Shown piece after piece: positions 31,080 to 38,881 of a stretch of DNA of 47,991 nucleotides (positions within the stretch are counted from its first letter, which is position 1; each line of letters begins with the position of its first letter). Below the pieces are notes generated by a model. It was not told the origin of the DNA and did not search any database. It saw nothing but the letters and a program-made list of their open reading frames with translations. Origin of the DNA: Phycisphaerae bacterium. GTDB lineage: Bacteria; Planctomycetota; Phycisphaerae; Sedimentisphaerales; Anaerobacaceae. The DNA is taken from assembly GCA_030601845.1 (NCBI GenBank), contig JAUWAY010000018.1:1-47991 (forward strand), in the 5' to 3' direction. The translations under genes and the position numbers were made by a program.

Positions 31080-33139
31080 TCTTCACTGGGCTCCTCAAGG
31101 CCGGCTAATTCATACAAACTGGGCGTTAGTTTTTCCTGAACGTCGATTATAATAACCTGCGTATCGTTTTTATCAGCAACCACGACATATTTTCGTATAT
31201 TCTTCAAGGCCTCTTCAAAGGCCACTAATCTTTGCTCACGTATGTAAATTTCTGGTGCAGCGTTGTATGCCTTAAGCTGGCCGGCAAAACGCTGGCCGGT
31301 TGCCTCTGCAAGTGTCGCTTTTTCAAAGGCATAACTTTGTGCTTGTATCAGGGTTGTAAAAATGTCGCCCTTTGCTTCTGCGAAGGCCAAATCCAGAAGC
31401 CGGCCAAGCTTCTCGACCTGTGCGGACTGGTTTTGCTCTTCGGCTTGCTGGTATTTTGCTGCAAGAGTGTAAAGCTCGTTAGCCTCTTCTACGGAGCCGG
31501 CAAGGGTACTTAAAGTTTTGTTGCGCTCTGCATGGGCATCAAGGATAATTGCCTGCTTTTCTTGAACGGCACCGACAACCCTTTGATAATCTGCTGCGAC
31601 CTTGGGCGGTGGGTGGATGCCCTGGAGGCCCAGAAACACGATCTCAACACCCAAGTTTTCTTCGTCAGCGGCCTTTTGAATCCGGCGGCTTAGAATCTCT
31701 TTGGCTTCGGCTCTGCCCGCTCCAAGCAGGCTACGCTCGAGGTCGGCCTGGCTATCGACCTCAATTTTGGCGCTGGCGGCAAACCTGGTAAGCTCACGGT
31801 AGCAAATAGACTCGAGGAGTTTGGCTGGCTCGTTATGACTATATAGAAAAGAATACAAATCCTTTATTCTGTATTGGACAGGGACAGCGGCCCTGATAAG
31901 ACTTACCGGCACGGCACCGGTGTCCGAAGTTGTAGCTGTCTGTCCGCCGGCGACAAGCAAATCGTACTCCTCTTCATAATGACTTTTGTCCCACAGCAGC
32001 GGTTTGCGTTCCGGCTGGCCGGTGTCGGGGTCAATTTTGGGGACAAAGCCAATGCTGAGCTCCGAAACCTTTTTCGTGGGGTGTTTATAGGTGATATCGA
32101 TTGGCCAAGGCCATTTGAAAGACAATCCGGGCCCAACAAGCCTGACATTGTTGTGGTCATTTAGTGGATTGCCGAAATGCTCTATTATCGCCTCTTCATT
32201 GGGAGCTACTATAACAATACAGCTCAACAGATAGAGCGTAAAGGCGGCAAATAGAACCAGAGGGACAATTGCTTTTTCGAGGAGTTTATAAAACCAGGTT
32301 TGGGATACTTTGAATCCGAACTGGTAATCGAGGGCACCGGCGGCGGTATGTAAGATTTCGCCGGGTTCATTTATGATGCCGAGCAATCTACTGTCAAATG
32401 CGGCTCTGCTGTATTGTCCTTTTATCCTTGGGCGGTAGATATCCAGAATGACATTGAGGGTGGTTTCTGCTCCAAGAGCGAGAAATAAGATTGGAATTAT
32501 ATAGCTGATTATGCTTAGAGAGAGGAAGAATTTAAATTGTGCAAAGGCCAGGCTGACAGCAAGAACAAAGCAAATAACTGTTACACCAATAAAGATGCTG
32601 CCGCCGGCCCTTAAGGGTTTCCACTGGGACTGGGCTGACATGCCGGTGGCATAGCGGGACATTAGAAAACAGATGAAAGCTATGGCCGTCATACAGATTG
32701 CGACAAGCAGCGGCTGCTTTTGCTCGATGTCAGCAGGGGCAGAGGCGGCTTTTAACAAGTACAGCCCGATAGCCAACTGGTAGGCAGCGATAGCGGCTGA
32801 AAAAAAGGGCAAGAACCATTTTTCGAGAATGTGTAGGCGGCGTTGGACGACGGCAAATAAGGTGGCTCGTTCGCCCCTGGCTTGAAAGATTGTGGAGGCC
32901 TTTTCGTCCTTTGCCAGTTGAGCCATATCAAGCTTTTCCTGCTCTGCGAGGGTGCGTTGGTGAAACTGAACGACAAGGACGAACCATATCAAGGCCGCCG
33001 AGAGGATAAGCCAGCTTACCGCAGAGACAGCAAAGAAACCGCTCCATCGGCCTATGAGCAGGGTAATCACAAAAAATACAACGCTCAAAGCCAAAGACGC
33101 CCAGGATATGTATTCAGCGCGTTTGGAGGATACTGTCAT
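31076..33139 (-). CDS. Polytopic SPFH (HflK-like) protein with extra membrane domain
   Basis: A 687-residue SPFH protein with an unusual build. The first ~310 residues carry about eight hydrophobic segments (near 11-30, 35-57, 110-130, 144-161, 180-200, 203-223 and 290-310), with an amphipathic linker around 60-105. The SPFH domain starts at about 310 (VIVAPNEEAIIEHFGNPL) with the typical GPGLSFKWPWPID turn near 336-348, followed by a long helical region and a C-terminal segment ending LAGLEEPSEE. Standard HflK has a single membrane span, so this is a fusion of a polytopic module to an SPFH domain. It heads the three-gene SPFH operon. The polytopic part might hold the oligomer in the membrane or bind a client; this is inference. 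Confidence 0.88.
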   Translation of the reverse strand: MTVSSKRAEYISWASLALSVVFFVITLLIGRWSGFFAVSAVSWLILSAALIWFVLVVQFHQRTLAEQEKLDMAQLAKDEKASTIFQARGERATLFAVVQRRLHILEKWFLPFFSAAIAAYQLAIGLYLLKAASAPADIEQKQPLLVAICMTAIAFICFLMSRYATGMSAQSQWKPLRAGGSIFIGVTVICFVLAVSLAFAQFKFFLSLSIISYIIPILFLALGAETTLNVILDIYRPRIKGQYSRAAFDSRLLGIINEPGEILHTAAGALDYQFGFKVSQTWFYKLLEKAIVPLVLFAAFTLYLLSCIVIVAPNEEAIIEHFGNPLNDHNNVRLVGPGLSFKWPWPIDITYKHPTKKVSELSIGFVPKIDPDTGQPERKPLLWDKSHYEEEYDLLVAGGQTATTSDTGAVPVSLIRAAVPVQYRIKDLYSFLYSHNEPAKLLESICYRELTRFAASAKIEVDSQADLERSLLGAGRAEAKEILSRRIQKAADEENLGVEIVFLGLQGIHPPPKVAADYQRVVGAVQEKQAIILDAHAERNKTLSTLAGSVEEANELYTLAAKYQQAEEQNQSAQVEKLGRLLDLAFAEAKGDIFTTLIQAQSYAFEKATLAEATGQRFAGQLKAYNAAPEIYIREQRLVAFEEALKNIRKYVVVADKNDTQVIIIDVQEKLTPSLYELAGLEEPSEE

Positions 33140-33208
33140 TTTTATCCCACTTTTATACAGCGAACAAAAGAGACATAAACACAGTATTTATCTAATAAAA
33201 TTAAGCTC

Positions 33209-33237
33209 TTTACACGTTCAAAGCTATGTAATATAAC
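33209..33237 (+). promoter_or_regulatory. Sigma70-type promoter candidate for the ABC-2 permease gene
   Basis: TTTACA at 33209-33214 and TATAAC at 33232-33237 are separated by 17 bp, 112 bp ahead of ATG 33349, within the divergent spacer between the SPFH operon and the permease gene. Confidence 0.5.
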
Positions 33238-33348
33238 AATAGACGCCAATTTAGTATAGGGGCAATTACGAAAAAAGTTATGTCGTAAAGTTGGGCCATA
33301 GCAGACCGGCATCTGGCCGCAGAGCCGGCTAAAAACAGGCAATGAACA

Positions 33349-34311
33349 ATGCATAAGCTATTTACAATCGCAAAAAACACTTTCATCGAGACACTAAGAC
33401 AGCCGGTTTATTCTGTCATAATTGTCGCGGCTCTGTTTTTATTCTTTATGAGTCCGTCGATTACGATGTACACGATGAGCGACGACAACAAACTCTTGCG
33501 TGAGATAGGATTATCTACGCTGTTTTTGACCAGCTTGTTCATAGCAATATTTTCTGCTTCTGGTGCTGTGGCCGAAGAGATTGAGAATAAGACTATAGAG
33601 ACCATCCTGAGCAAGCCGGTGCAACGTCCGATATTTATTGTTGCGAAATTTTTGGGGGTAACCGGCGCGGTGGTACTGGCACATTATATCTGCACTATTG
33701 CGCTACTGATGGCTATCAGGCACGGTGTTCTTGAAACAGTAAATGATACGCATGACTGGACGGTTTTAGGTGCAGCAGGAGTTATCATAGGCCTGGCGTT
33801 TTTGCTAACTGCTTTTTTCAACTACGCTTATGACTGGAAATTTTCTTCAACGGCCATAGTATTGACCGGTATATTCGGCACGTTGGGGATAGTGTTTTTG
33901 TATTTTATCGACCGAGAGTGGCAGTTTAACCCGCAGGGTAATGGAATAAACGGACTGGATGTGTACGGCTCGGTGTTGCTGCTGTTAGGTGCAATCATAA
34001 TTGTGGCTCTGGCGGTGGCACTTTCGGCGAGATTTAATATCGTGGTAACGCTTTCGGCCTGTGTCGGCGTCTTTTTATTGGGGCTTATAAGTGATTACGC
34101 ATTCGGCAGATTTGCCCAAACGCACTTGTGGGCCAAAATAGGCAGGTTTTTGGTGCCGAATCTGCAGATTTTCTGGATAAGCGACGCCATTTACGAAGGC
34201 AGTGAGGTTCCACTAAAATACATTATGATAAGCGCTTCGTATGCCTTGTGCTATACAACGGCCATATTAGCATTGGCCGTCGCGCTATTCCAGAGACGTC
34301 AAGTCGGATAA
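33349..34311 (+). CDS. ABC-2 type transporter permease, stand-alone
   Basis: An inner-membrane permease of 320 residues with about seven hydrophobic segments. The first loop contains the ABC-2 hallmark EEIENKTIETILSKPVQRP, which docks on an ATPase. The first segment (VYSVIIVAALFLFFMSP) and the last (YALCYTTAILALAVALF) bracket the protein. No ATPase gene adjoins it: the nearest is at 25449-26675 on the other strand, next to its own permease. It might share that ATPase or use one elsewhere. The ribosome binding site is weak (AGGC). It converges on the GNAT gene across an inverted repeat that probably ends both transcripts. Confidence 0.85.
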   Translation: MHKLFTIAKNTFIETLRQPVYSVIIVAALFLFFMSPSITMYTMSDDNKLLREIGLSTLFLTSLFIAIFSASGAVAEEIENKTIETILSKPVQRPIFIVAKFLGVTGAVVLAHYICTIALLMAIRHGVLETVNDTHDWTVLGAAGVIIGLAFLLTAFFNYAYDWKFSSTAIVLTGIFGTLGIVFLYFIDREWQFNPQGNGINGLDVYGSVLLLLGAIIIVALAVALSARFNIVVTLSACVGVFLLGLISDYAFGRFAQTHLWAKIGRFLVPNLQIFWISDAIYEGSEVPLKYIMISASYALCYTTAILALAVALFQRRQVG

Positions 34312-34320
34312 AGCGACAAA

Positions 34321-34460
34321 CTCGAATATCGAATTTCGAAATCCGAAACAATATCGAAATCCAAATGTCCAAATTTTCAAAACTCGGTGTTTCGGTCATT
34401 TGAATTTTGGTCATTTGTATTTGTTTCGTATTTCGTGCTTCGAATTTCGGATTTCTTTTA
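34321..34460. repeat. Heptad array with internal inverted repeat between convergent genes
   Basis: Units CGAATAT, CGAATTT and CGAAATC on the left, and TATTTCG, TGCTTCG and AATTTCG on the right, are mutually inverse. CAAATGTCCAAA (about 34361-34375) is near inverse complementary to TTTTGGTCATTTG (about 34405-34417), so a hairpin terminator between convergent genes is likely. The right half codes for the C-terminus of the GNAT protein. Confidence 0.7.
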
Positions 34461-34899
34461 TAACCGCTGTTTCGTCGCAATTGTCTTGTTTTGGGCATTT
34501 GGCACAGTCGCTCCAGACCTTCATCGGCAGCGTATCCTTCTCGATGACCTTAAAGGCCAATTTTTCAAAAAAGTCCGGGTCTAATGTAAGGGCGAAAACT
34601 CGCGGCAGGCCGAGCTGACGTGCTTGTTCGACGGCAGCAGTAACCAGCATTTTCCCAATTCCCTTTTCTGTGTTTGCTTCGTCAACCGCCAGGGATTTTA
34701 TTTCAGCCAGGTCCGACCAGATGATTTGCAGGGCGCAGCAGCCGGCCACATTGCCGTCCAGTTCGGCGACTGTAAAGGATTGCAGGTTCTCGTAAATATC
34801 AGCCATTGAACGAAACAACATCTTATCGCGTTCGGCATAGAAATTAATCAGAGAATAAATGGCTTCGACATCCGAGATTTTGGCGCTGCGTACTTTCAT
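34411..34899 (-). CDS. GNAT family N-acetyltransferase (ArgA-like)
   Basis: Transfers an acetyl group from acetyl-CoA. The protein has 162 residues with the GNAT core: the N-terminal helix region ISDVEAIYSLINFYAERD, the central strand AEIKSLAVDE, the pyrophosphate-binding loop EKGIGKML and the terminal LAFKVIEKDTLPMKVWSDC. It resembles the stand-alone N-acetylglutamate synthase-like enzymes with a C-terminal cysteine cluster (CAKCPKQDNC), suggesting a role in arginine biosynthesis, although no arg gene is near. The last ~15 residues (EIRNSKH then EIRNKYK) form a 7-residue repeat encoded by a heptad array, so the native fold probably ends near residue 147. Confidence 0.85.
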   Translation of the reverse strand: MKVRSAKISDVEAIYSLINFYAERDKMLFRSMADIYENLQSFTVAELDGNVAGCCALQIIWSDLAEIKSLAVDEANTEKGIGKMLVTAAVEQARQLGLPRVFALTLDPDFFEKLAFKVIEKDTLPMKVWSDCAKCPKQDNCDETAVIKEIRNSKHEIRNKYK

Positions 34900-35009
34900 A
34901 GCTGAAAGTATATCCGATCGTGCGAGATTTTACAACACTAAGAAGCGTTAGATTCGGGAAGTATTAAAAAAGCGAAAAAAGGCTGGAAAAACAATTGCAA
35001 AATTAGCGC

Positions 35010-35125
35010 ATGGCGTATAGCATATAGCGTTTAGAAAAAACAGAATTCAGAAGACAGAAATCAGAAGTCAGAATATAAAAGTCAGCTATTCTACGAACTA
35101 CGAACTATGAACTAAACACTAAACT
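35010..35125. repeat. Heptanucleotide-period array abutting the dehydratase start
   Basis: Three successive unit types: GGCGTAT/AGCATAT/AGCGTTT, then CAGAATT/CAGAAGA/CAGAAAT/CAGAAGT, then ACGAACT/ACGAACT/ATGAACT/AAACACT. The last unit ends at the ATG at 35126, so no Shine-Dalgarno site remains. Confidence 0.85.
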
Positions 35126-35590
35126 ATGAGATTTATACTAATTGACAAGATTGTTTCGCTGAAGAGCGGCAAAGAGATAAAAGCGGTCAAGAACGTTTCT
35201 TTAGCTGAGGAATATTTAGCGGACCATTTTCCGATATTTCCGGTTCTGCCGGGCGTGCTGCTGCTGGAGGGATTAATCGAATCGGCATCGTGGCTGGTGC
35301 GGGAGGCGGAGGATTTCGACCACAGTATGATATTGCTTGAGCAGGCGAGAAATGTAAAATATAAAAGTTTTATTGCGCCAGGTGCTCAGGTAGAATATAC
35401 TGTTCAGGCGAAAACAATCGAAGAGAGCGTCAGCAGCTTCATTGGCTTTGGTATCTCAGGCGGTGAGAAAATCGTGGAAGCGAGATTTGGATTGAGACAC
35501 TTTAACTTAGCTGATAAAAATTCGACGATGGCAGCGGTAGATGCCGAGATAATCGAGAATATGAAAAAGCGGTGGAAGCTGCTGCGATAG
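35126..35590 (+). CDS. FabZ-like 3-hydroxyacyl-ACP dehydratase, paralogue 1
   Basis: Removes water from a 3-hydroxyacyl chain on an acyl carrier. It has a single hotdog domain of 154 residues with catalytic His34 in LADHFP and Glu48 in LLLEGL, spaced as in FabZ. It aligns from residue 1 with the second dehydratase (MRWIWIDKF in that protein, MRFILIDKI here), which supports the start even though a heptad array replaces the Shine-Dalgarno region. PVLPGV replaces the usual PIMPGV, and Glu-Gly follows where most FabZ have Glu-Ala. It opens the lipid cluster: this gene, ACP, FabZ-like 2 and ketosynthase 1 lie within 2.8 kb. Confidence 0.88.
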   Translation: MRFILIDKIVSLKSGKEIKAVKNVSLAEEYLADHFPIFPVLPGVLLLEGLIESASWLVREAEDFDHSMILLEQARNVKYKSFIAPGAQVEYTVQAKTIEESVSSFIGFGISGGEKIVEARFGLRHFNLADKNSTMAAVDAEIIENMKKRWKLLR

Positions 35591-35591
35591 T

Positions 35592-35634
35592 GAACCGTGA
35601 CCCGGGACACGTGACCCGAGCCACGAAATACTAA
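35592..35634. repeat. Heptanucleotide-period array
   Basis: Units GTGAACC, GTGACCC, GGGACAC, GTGACCC and GAGCCAC follow the stop of dehydratase 1. A normal GGAG site then precedes the ACP gene. Confidence 0.7.
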
Positions 35635-35657
35635 CAGGATACCGGAGATAAAAGATT

Positions 35658-36056
35658 ATGGCAATGAGTCGGGACGAGATATTCAAGGAGGTTCGGGATT
35701 TACTGGTCGATGCGCTGGGAGTCGATGACGATGAGGTTACGGCTGAAGCGACTTTGATGGGAGATTTGGGAGCTGAAAGCATTGACTTTCTGGACATAGT
35801 GTTTCGATTAGAGAAGGCGTTCGGAATAAAGATTCCGCGAGAAGAACTGTTTCCGGCTGAGAACCTCTTAAATAATCCTGAATTTGTCAATAACGGCAAA
35901 CTGACGGAGAAAGGACTGACTGAATTGAAAAACAAAATGCCGTATACAGACTTTACGGCATTTGAGAAGGACCCGGATATTAACAAATTAGGTGATTTTT
36001 TCACGGTCAATACGATTGTAAACTACGTTGAGAATAAATTGGGCAGTGATGAATAG
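35658..36056 (+). CDS. Acyl carrier protein with enlarged C-terminal half
   Basis: Carries growing acyl chains on a phosphopantetheine arm. At 132 residues it is much longer than the ~78-residue standard ACP. The attachment serine is Ser41 in LGAESIDFLDI, and helix II continues as RLEKAFGIKIP. An insertion of about 45 residues (about 66-112, ENLLNNPEFVNNGKLTEKGL and following) separates this from the final helix (TVNTIVNYVENKLG). Enlarged ACPs of this kind serve dedicated lipid pathways rather than housekeeping synthesis; this is family knowledge plus inference. GGAGA upstream supports the start. It is flanked by the two dehydratase genes in one operon. Confidence 0.92.
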   Translation: MAMSRDEIFKEVRDLLVDALGVDDDEVTAEATLMGDLGAESIDFLDIVFRLEKAFGIKIPREELFPAENLLNNPEFVNNGKLTEKGLTELKNKMPYTDFTAFEKDPDINKLGDFFTVNTIVNYVENKLGSDE

Positions 36057-36078
36057 TGACTAAAGACTAACCGCTGAA

Positions 36079-36582
36079 ATGCGCTGGATTTGGATAGACA
36101 AATTTGTTGAGTTTCACAGCGGCGAGCGTGCTGTTGCGGTAAAAAATGTAACGCTTGCAGAAGAGCATCTGCACGACCATTTTCCCGGCTTTCCCGTCAT
36201 GCCGGAGACCCTGTGCATTGAAGCAATGGCCCAGACATCGGGGATACTTGTCGGCGAAGCAAGAAACTTTGATGAAAAGGTTATCCTTGCAAAGGTCAAA
36301 AAAGCTGTGTTTGTCGACTACGTAAAGCCCGGCGATACGATAAAAATAGAAGCAAAAATCGAATCTATTGCTCCGGAAGCGGCAAGTACGAGCGGTAAAA
36401 TCACCTGCGACGGGAAGTTAATTGCCGAGATAGATTTGATGTTCAGCCATATAGACCAGAATCTGGCGGGTAAGGAATTTCCAGAGGAAAACTTTGTGTT
36501 CACCGACACATTTAAATCGCTTCTTCGAGGCGTGGTTTTGAACGGCACCAGTTCCGGTGCGCCGGAATCGGAGCAAGGTTAA
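36079..36582 (+). CDS. FabZ-like 3-hydroxyacyl-ACP dehydratase, paralogue 2
   Basis: A hotdog-fold dehydratase of 167 residues, paralogous to the gene at 35126. Catalytic His34 is in LHDHFPGFPVMP and Glu48 in CIEAMAQ, closer to canonical FabZ than paralogue 1. The C-terminal ~25 residues (FKSLLRGVVLNGTSSGAPESEQG) form an extra low-complexity tail. Its TAA overlaps the ATG of ketosynthase 1 by one base, so translation is probably coupled. It could be one half of a heterodimer with paralogue 1, since two dehydratases sharing one ACP are otherwise redundant. Confidence 0.9.
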   Translation: MRWIWIDKFVEFHSGERAVAVKNVTLAEEHLHDHFPGFPVMPETLCIEAMAQTSGILVGEARNFDEKVILAKVKKAVFVDYVKPGDTIKIEAKIESIAPEAASTSGKITCDGKLIAEIDLMFSHIDQNLAGKEFPEENFVFTDTFKSLLRGVVLNGTSSGAPESEQG

Positions 36583-37895
36583 TGAATTCATCTGGCGTGG
36601 TAATAACCGGTCTCGGTGCGATAAGTCCGCTTGGATTAACCGTTGATGATATGTGGGCCGGTCTATGTGCCGGCCGGTGCGGGATAGGGCAAATCGATGC
36701 ATTTGACCCGGTCGGTTTTAGCTGCAAATTGGCCGGCCAGGTCCCGGACTACAAAATACAACAATATGTCCCAAGGAGCTATCGCAAAGCCATTAAACTG
36801 ATGTCGCGAGACATCGAGCTGGCGATTATAGCGGCAGACGAAGCACTGAGAAGCAGCGGGCTTGTTACAAAAGGCATCGACCCGGAAAAGGTCAACGTTG
36901 ATCCGGAGCGTATGTCAATTAATTTAGGTGCAGGTCTTATAAGCTGTGATCTTCTCGAGCTGGCTCCTGCGGTGGCGGAGAGCGTTACCGATGGTAAGTT
37001 TGATATTCGCAAGTGGGGCAGTGACGGCCTTGAGCTGGTGACACCTTTATGGTTGTTGAAATATCTGCCCAATATGCTTGCCTGTCATATAGGTATTATC
37101 CACGACATCGAAGGGCCGAGCAACACAATCACCTGTGCTGAAGCGTCTGCGCATCTGGCGATAGGTGAAGCGAGCCAGATTATTGTTCGCGGTGATGCAG
37201 TGCAGGCTCTGGCTGGTGGGGCTGAGGCAAAGGTAAATCCGATAGTTATGATTCGGCAGTGCCTGCTGAAAAGAACGACAAGCGAAAACAACAACGACCC
37301 TACGACTGCGTGCAGGCCTTTTGACGCTGACGCCAAGGGCTCGGTTTTCGGCGAAGCGGCAGGTGTGGTTGTGCTGGAGAGCCGGGAGAATGCCGAGAGG
37401 CGGAGTGCGAAGATTTACGCTGAAATAGCCGGATTTGGACACAGCAATAATATAAACCCGGCTTACGAGCATCTCGAATCGGATGGCTATGGGTTGCGGA
37501 TAGCAATAGAAAAAGCTATGGCGGATGCGCAGGTTGAGCCGAAAGATATAGATTTGATTATCCCGCACGGCACCGGAATAGCGAGCGATGATTTAGCGGA
37601 GGCAAGGGCGATCGAAGTGGCTCTTGGCAAAGCAGCGACAGAAACGAAAGTCTGGCCGACTAAAAGTATGTTAAGTAACACGGGCGCTGCGAGCGGGGCG
37701 CTTGATGTTATCGCTGCTGTTTGTGCAATGAATGAGGGCAAAATACCTGCTGCGAAAAACTGCGACGAGAAAGCCAACGGGTGCAATTTAAACATTGTAA
37801 ACCGGCCCCAACAGGCAAAGATCCGTTTCGCACTGTGCTGCAGCTATACCTATGGTGGACAAACAGCTGCGATAGTACTAAAACGGGCGGATTGA
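36582..37895 (+). CDS. Beta-ketoacyl-ACP synthase family protein with Cys-His-Asn site
   Basis: Thiolase-fold condensing enzyme of 437 residues, FabF-related. Nucleophile Cys185 is present (NTITCAEASAHLAIG), as is the first His (His329 in IPHGTG). The second active-site His of FabF (in the KSMxGH motif) is replaced: the segment reads KSMLSNTGAASG with Asn366 at that position. The usual GFGG loop near the C-terminus is YTYGG. Cys-His-Asn is the triad of KAS III enzymes on a KAS II-like scaffold, so initiation or a non-decarboxylating role is possible. It is not a plain chain-length factor because the Cys is retained. It is coupled to dehydratase 2; ketosynthase 2 lies after the toxin-antitoxin pair. 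Confidence 0.9.
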   Translation: MNSSGVVITGLGAISPLGLTVDDMWAGLCAGRCGIGQIDAFDPVGFSCKLAGQVPDYKIQQYVPRSYRKAIKLMSRDIELAIIAADEALRSSGLVTKGIDPEKVNVDPERMSINLGAGLISCDLLELAPAVAESVTDGKFDIRKWGSDGLELVTPLWLLKYLPNMLACHIGIIHDIEGPSNTITCAEASAHLAIGEASQIIVRGDAVQALAGGAEAKVNPIVMIRQCLLKRTTSENNNDPTTACRPFDADAKGSVFGEAAGVVVLESRENAERRSAKIYAEIAGFGHSNNINPAYEHLESDGYGLRIAIEKAMADAQVEPKDIDLIIPHGTGIASDDLAEARAIEVALGKAATETKVWPTKSMLSNTGAASGALDVIAAVCAMNEGKIPAAKNCDEKANGCNLNIVNRPQQAKIRFALCCSYTYGGQTAAIVLKRAD

Positions 37896-37899
37896 ATGT

Positions 37900-37935
37900 A
37901 GAATATCGAACAAGGAATTCCGAATGATGAAGGAA
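37900..37935. repeat. Heptad array left of the toxin-antitoxin pair
   Basis: Units AATATCG, AACAAGG, AATTCCG and AATGATG start immediately after the ketosynthase 1 stop. A similar array in the opposite orientation lies at 38804-38848, on the far side of the toxin-antitoxin genes. Confidence 0.6.
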
Positions 37936-38068
37936 AAGGTTTGGTGTCTCAAAAATGCACAACTTAGAAGTTGACAACTCTTGCGTAATTCTTTAAACTG
38001 CAAATAGTTAATGAGCTTTCATTAAAGGTCTATGGGACTTGTAATTAGCAATCAAAGGAGAATTAGAC

Positions 38069-38308
38069 ATGCGTAGGACAATTAAAGCAAAATTTTCTAA
38101 CGGCATGATTGAACCTCTGGAAAAACTTGACCTTGACGAAGGAGAGGAGATCACCGTCACTATTATGGAAGTTGCTAAACCTTCCAGCGGAAAGAATGGT
38201 TTTGAAAGGTCAGCCGGTGGGTGGAAAGGAACAGTTGATGCTGATAAATTAATAAGGAACATTTACGCAGATCGTCTCATATCCACCAGAAAGGCAGCAA
38301 GGCTATGA
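38069..38308 (+). CDS. Antitoxin of a VapBC-like pair (DUF104/AF2212-like)
   Basis: A 79-residue protein with the short beta-rich N-terminal pattern RTIKAKFSNGMIEPLEKLDL followed by EGEEITVTIME, matching the AF2212/DUF104 antitoxin family. The C-terminal half (ERSAGGWKGTVDADKLIRNIYADR) is the kind of segment that wraps around the toxin. AAAGGAG lies just before the ATG. Its TGA overlaps the ATG of the PIN-domain gene by 4 bp, the usual toxin-antitoxin arrangement. Such antitoxins normally repress their own promoter; the spacer at 37936-38068 should contain that site, but I could not identify it. Confidence 0.85.
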   Translation: MRRTIKAKFSNGMIEPLEKLDLDEGEEITVTIMEVAKPSSGKNGFERSAGGWKGTVDADKLIRNIYADRLISTRKAARL

Positions 38309-38715
38309 AACTTTCTTATCTTATTGATACCGACTGGGTTATTCACTACTTGAACGGTCAGAAGAAGGTCGTTCAAAAGCTTTCCTCCTTACGTAAAGAA
38401 GGACTGGCCATTAATGTTATCTCTTTAGCCGAGCTTTACGAAGGGATTTACTATTCGACGGACCCAACCGGCAACGAAAGGGACTTAAATGACTTTTTGG
38501 CTGGTGTTACTGTCTTAGGTATTGAACAAGAGATATGCAAGGTTTTTGGCAAAGAGCGTGGCAAGCTGAGAAAAGAAGGAAAAATTGTCAGTGACTTTGA
38601 CCTCTTGATTGCCTCTACCTGCCTTCATTACAATCTGACCCTTCTTACCAATAATCAGAAGCATTACGAAAGGGTACAAGGGTTAAATCTTTTCTCTCTC
38701 TCGCAGACAAATTAA
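38305..38715 (+). CDS. VapC-like PIN domain ribonuclease toxin
   Basis: Predicted RNase of 136 residues. The acidic metal-binding residues of PIN domains are visible: Asp8 in YLIDTDW, Glu in SLAELYEG (near 43), Asp in VSDFDLLIAS (near 99) and the LTNNQKHYERV segment near the C-terminus. VapC toxins cleave tRNA or rRNA when the antitoxin is lost. The target here cannot be read from sequence. The pair sits between the two ketosynthase genes, co-directional with them, and splits an otherwise tight lipid operon. Heptad arrays of opposite orientation lie on both sides. Confidence 0.92.
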   Translation: MKLSYLIDTDWVIHYLNGQKKVVQKLSSLRKEGLAINVISLAELYEGIYYSTDPTGNERDLNDFLAGVTVLGIEQEICKVFGKERGKLRKEGKIVSDFDLLIASTCLHYNLTLLTNNQKHYERVQGLNLFSLSQTN

Positions 38716-38803
38716 AGCTGGGGATGATTCAGATTTTGTTGTAAGTGTAAAAACAGTGGAAAAAAACAAGCGCGGAAAGAGTAGAGAAATTTAGCTTTTT
38801 TAC

Positions 38804-38848
38804 TTCGACATTCGATATTCCTTGTTGAATATTCATTATTCAAAATGA
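38804..38848. repeat. Heptad array right of the toxin-antitoxin pair
   Basis: Units TTCGACA, TTCGATA, TTCCTTG, TTGAATA and TTCATTA. The reverse complement shares AACAAGGAAT and TCGAAT with the array at 37900-37935. Confidence 0.6.
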
Positions 38849-38881
38849 GGCATATAGAAGAGTATCTCAAAGGTCTAATAA

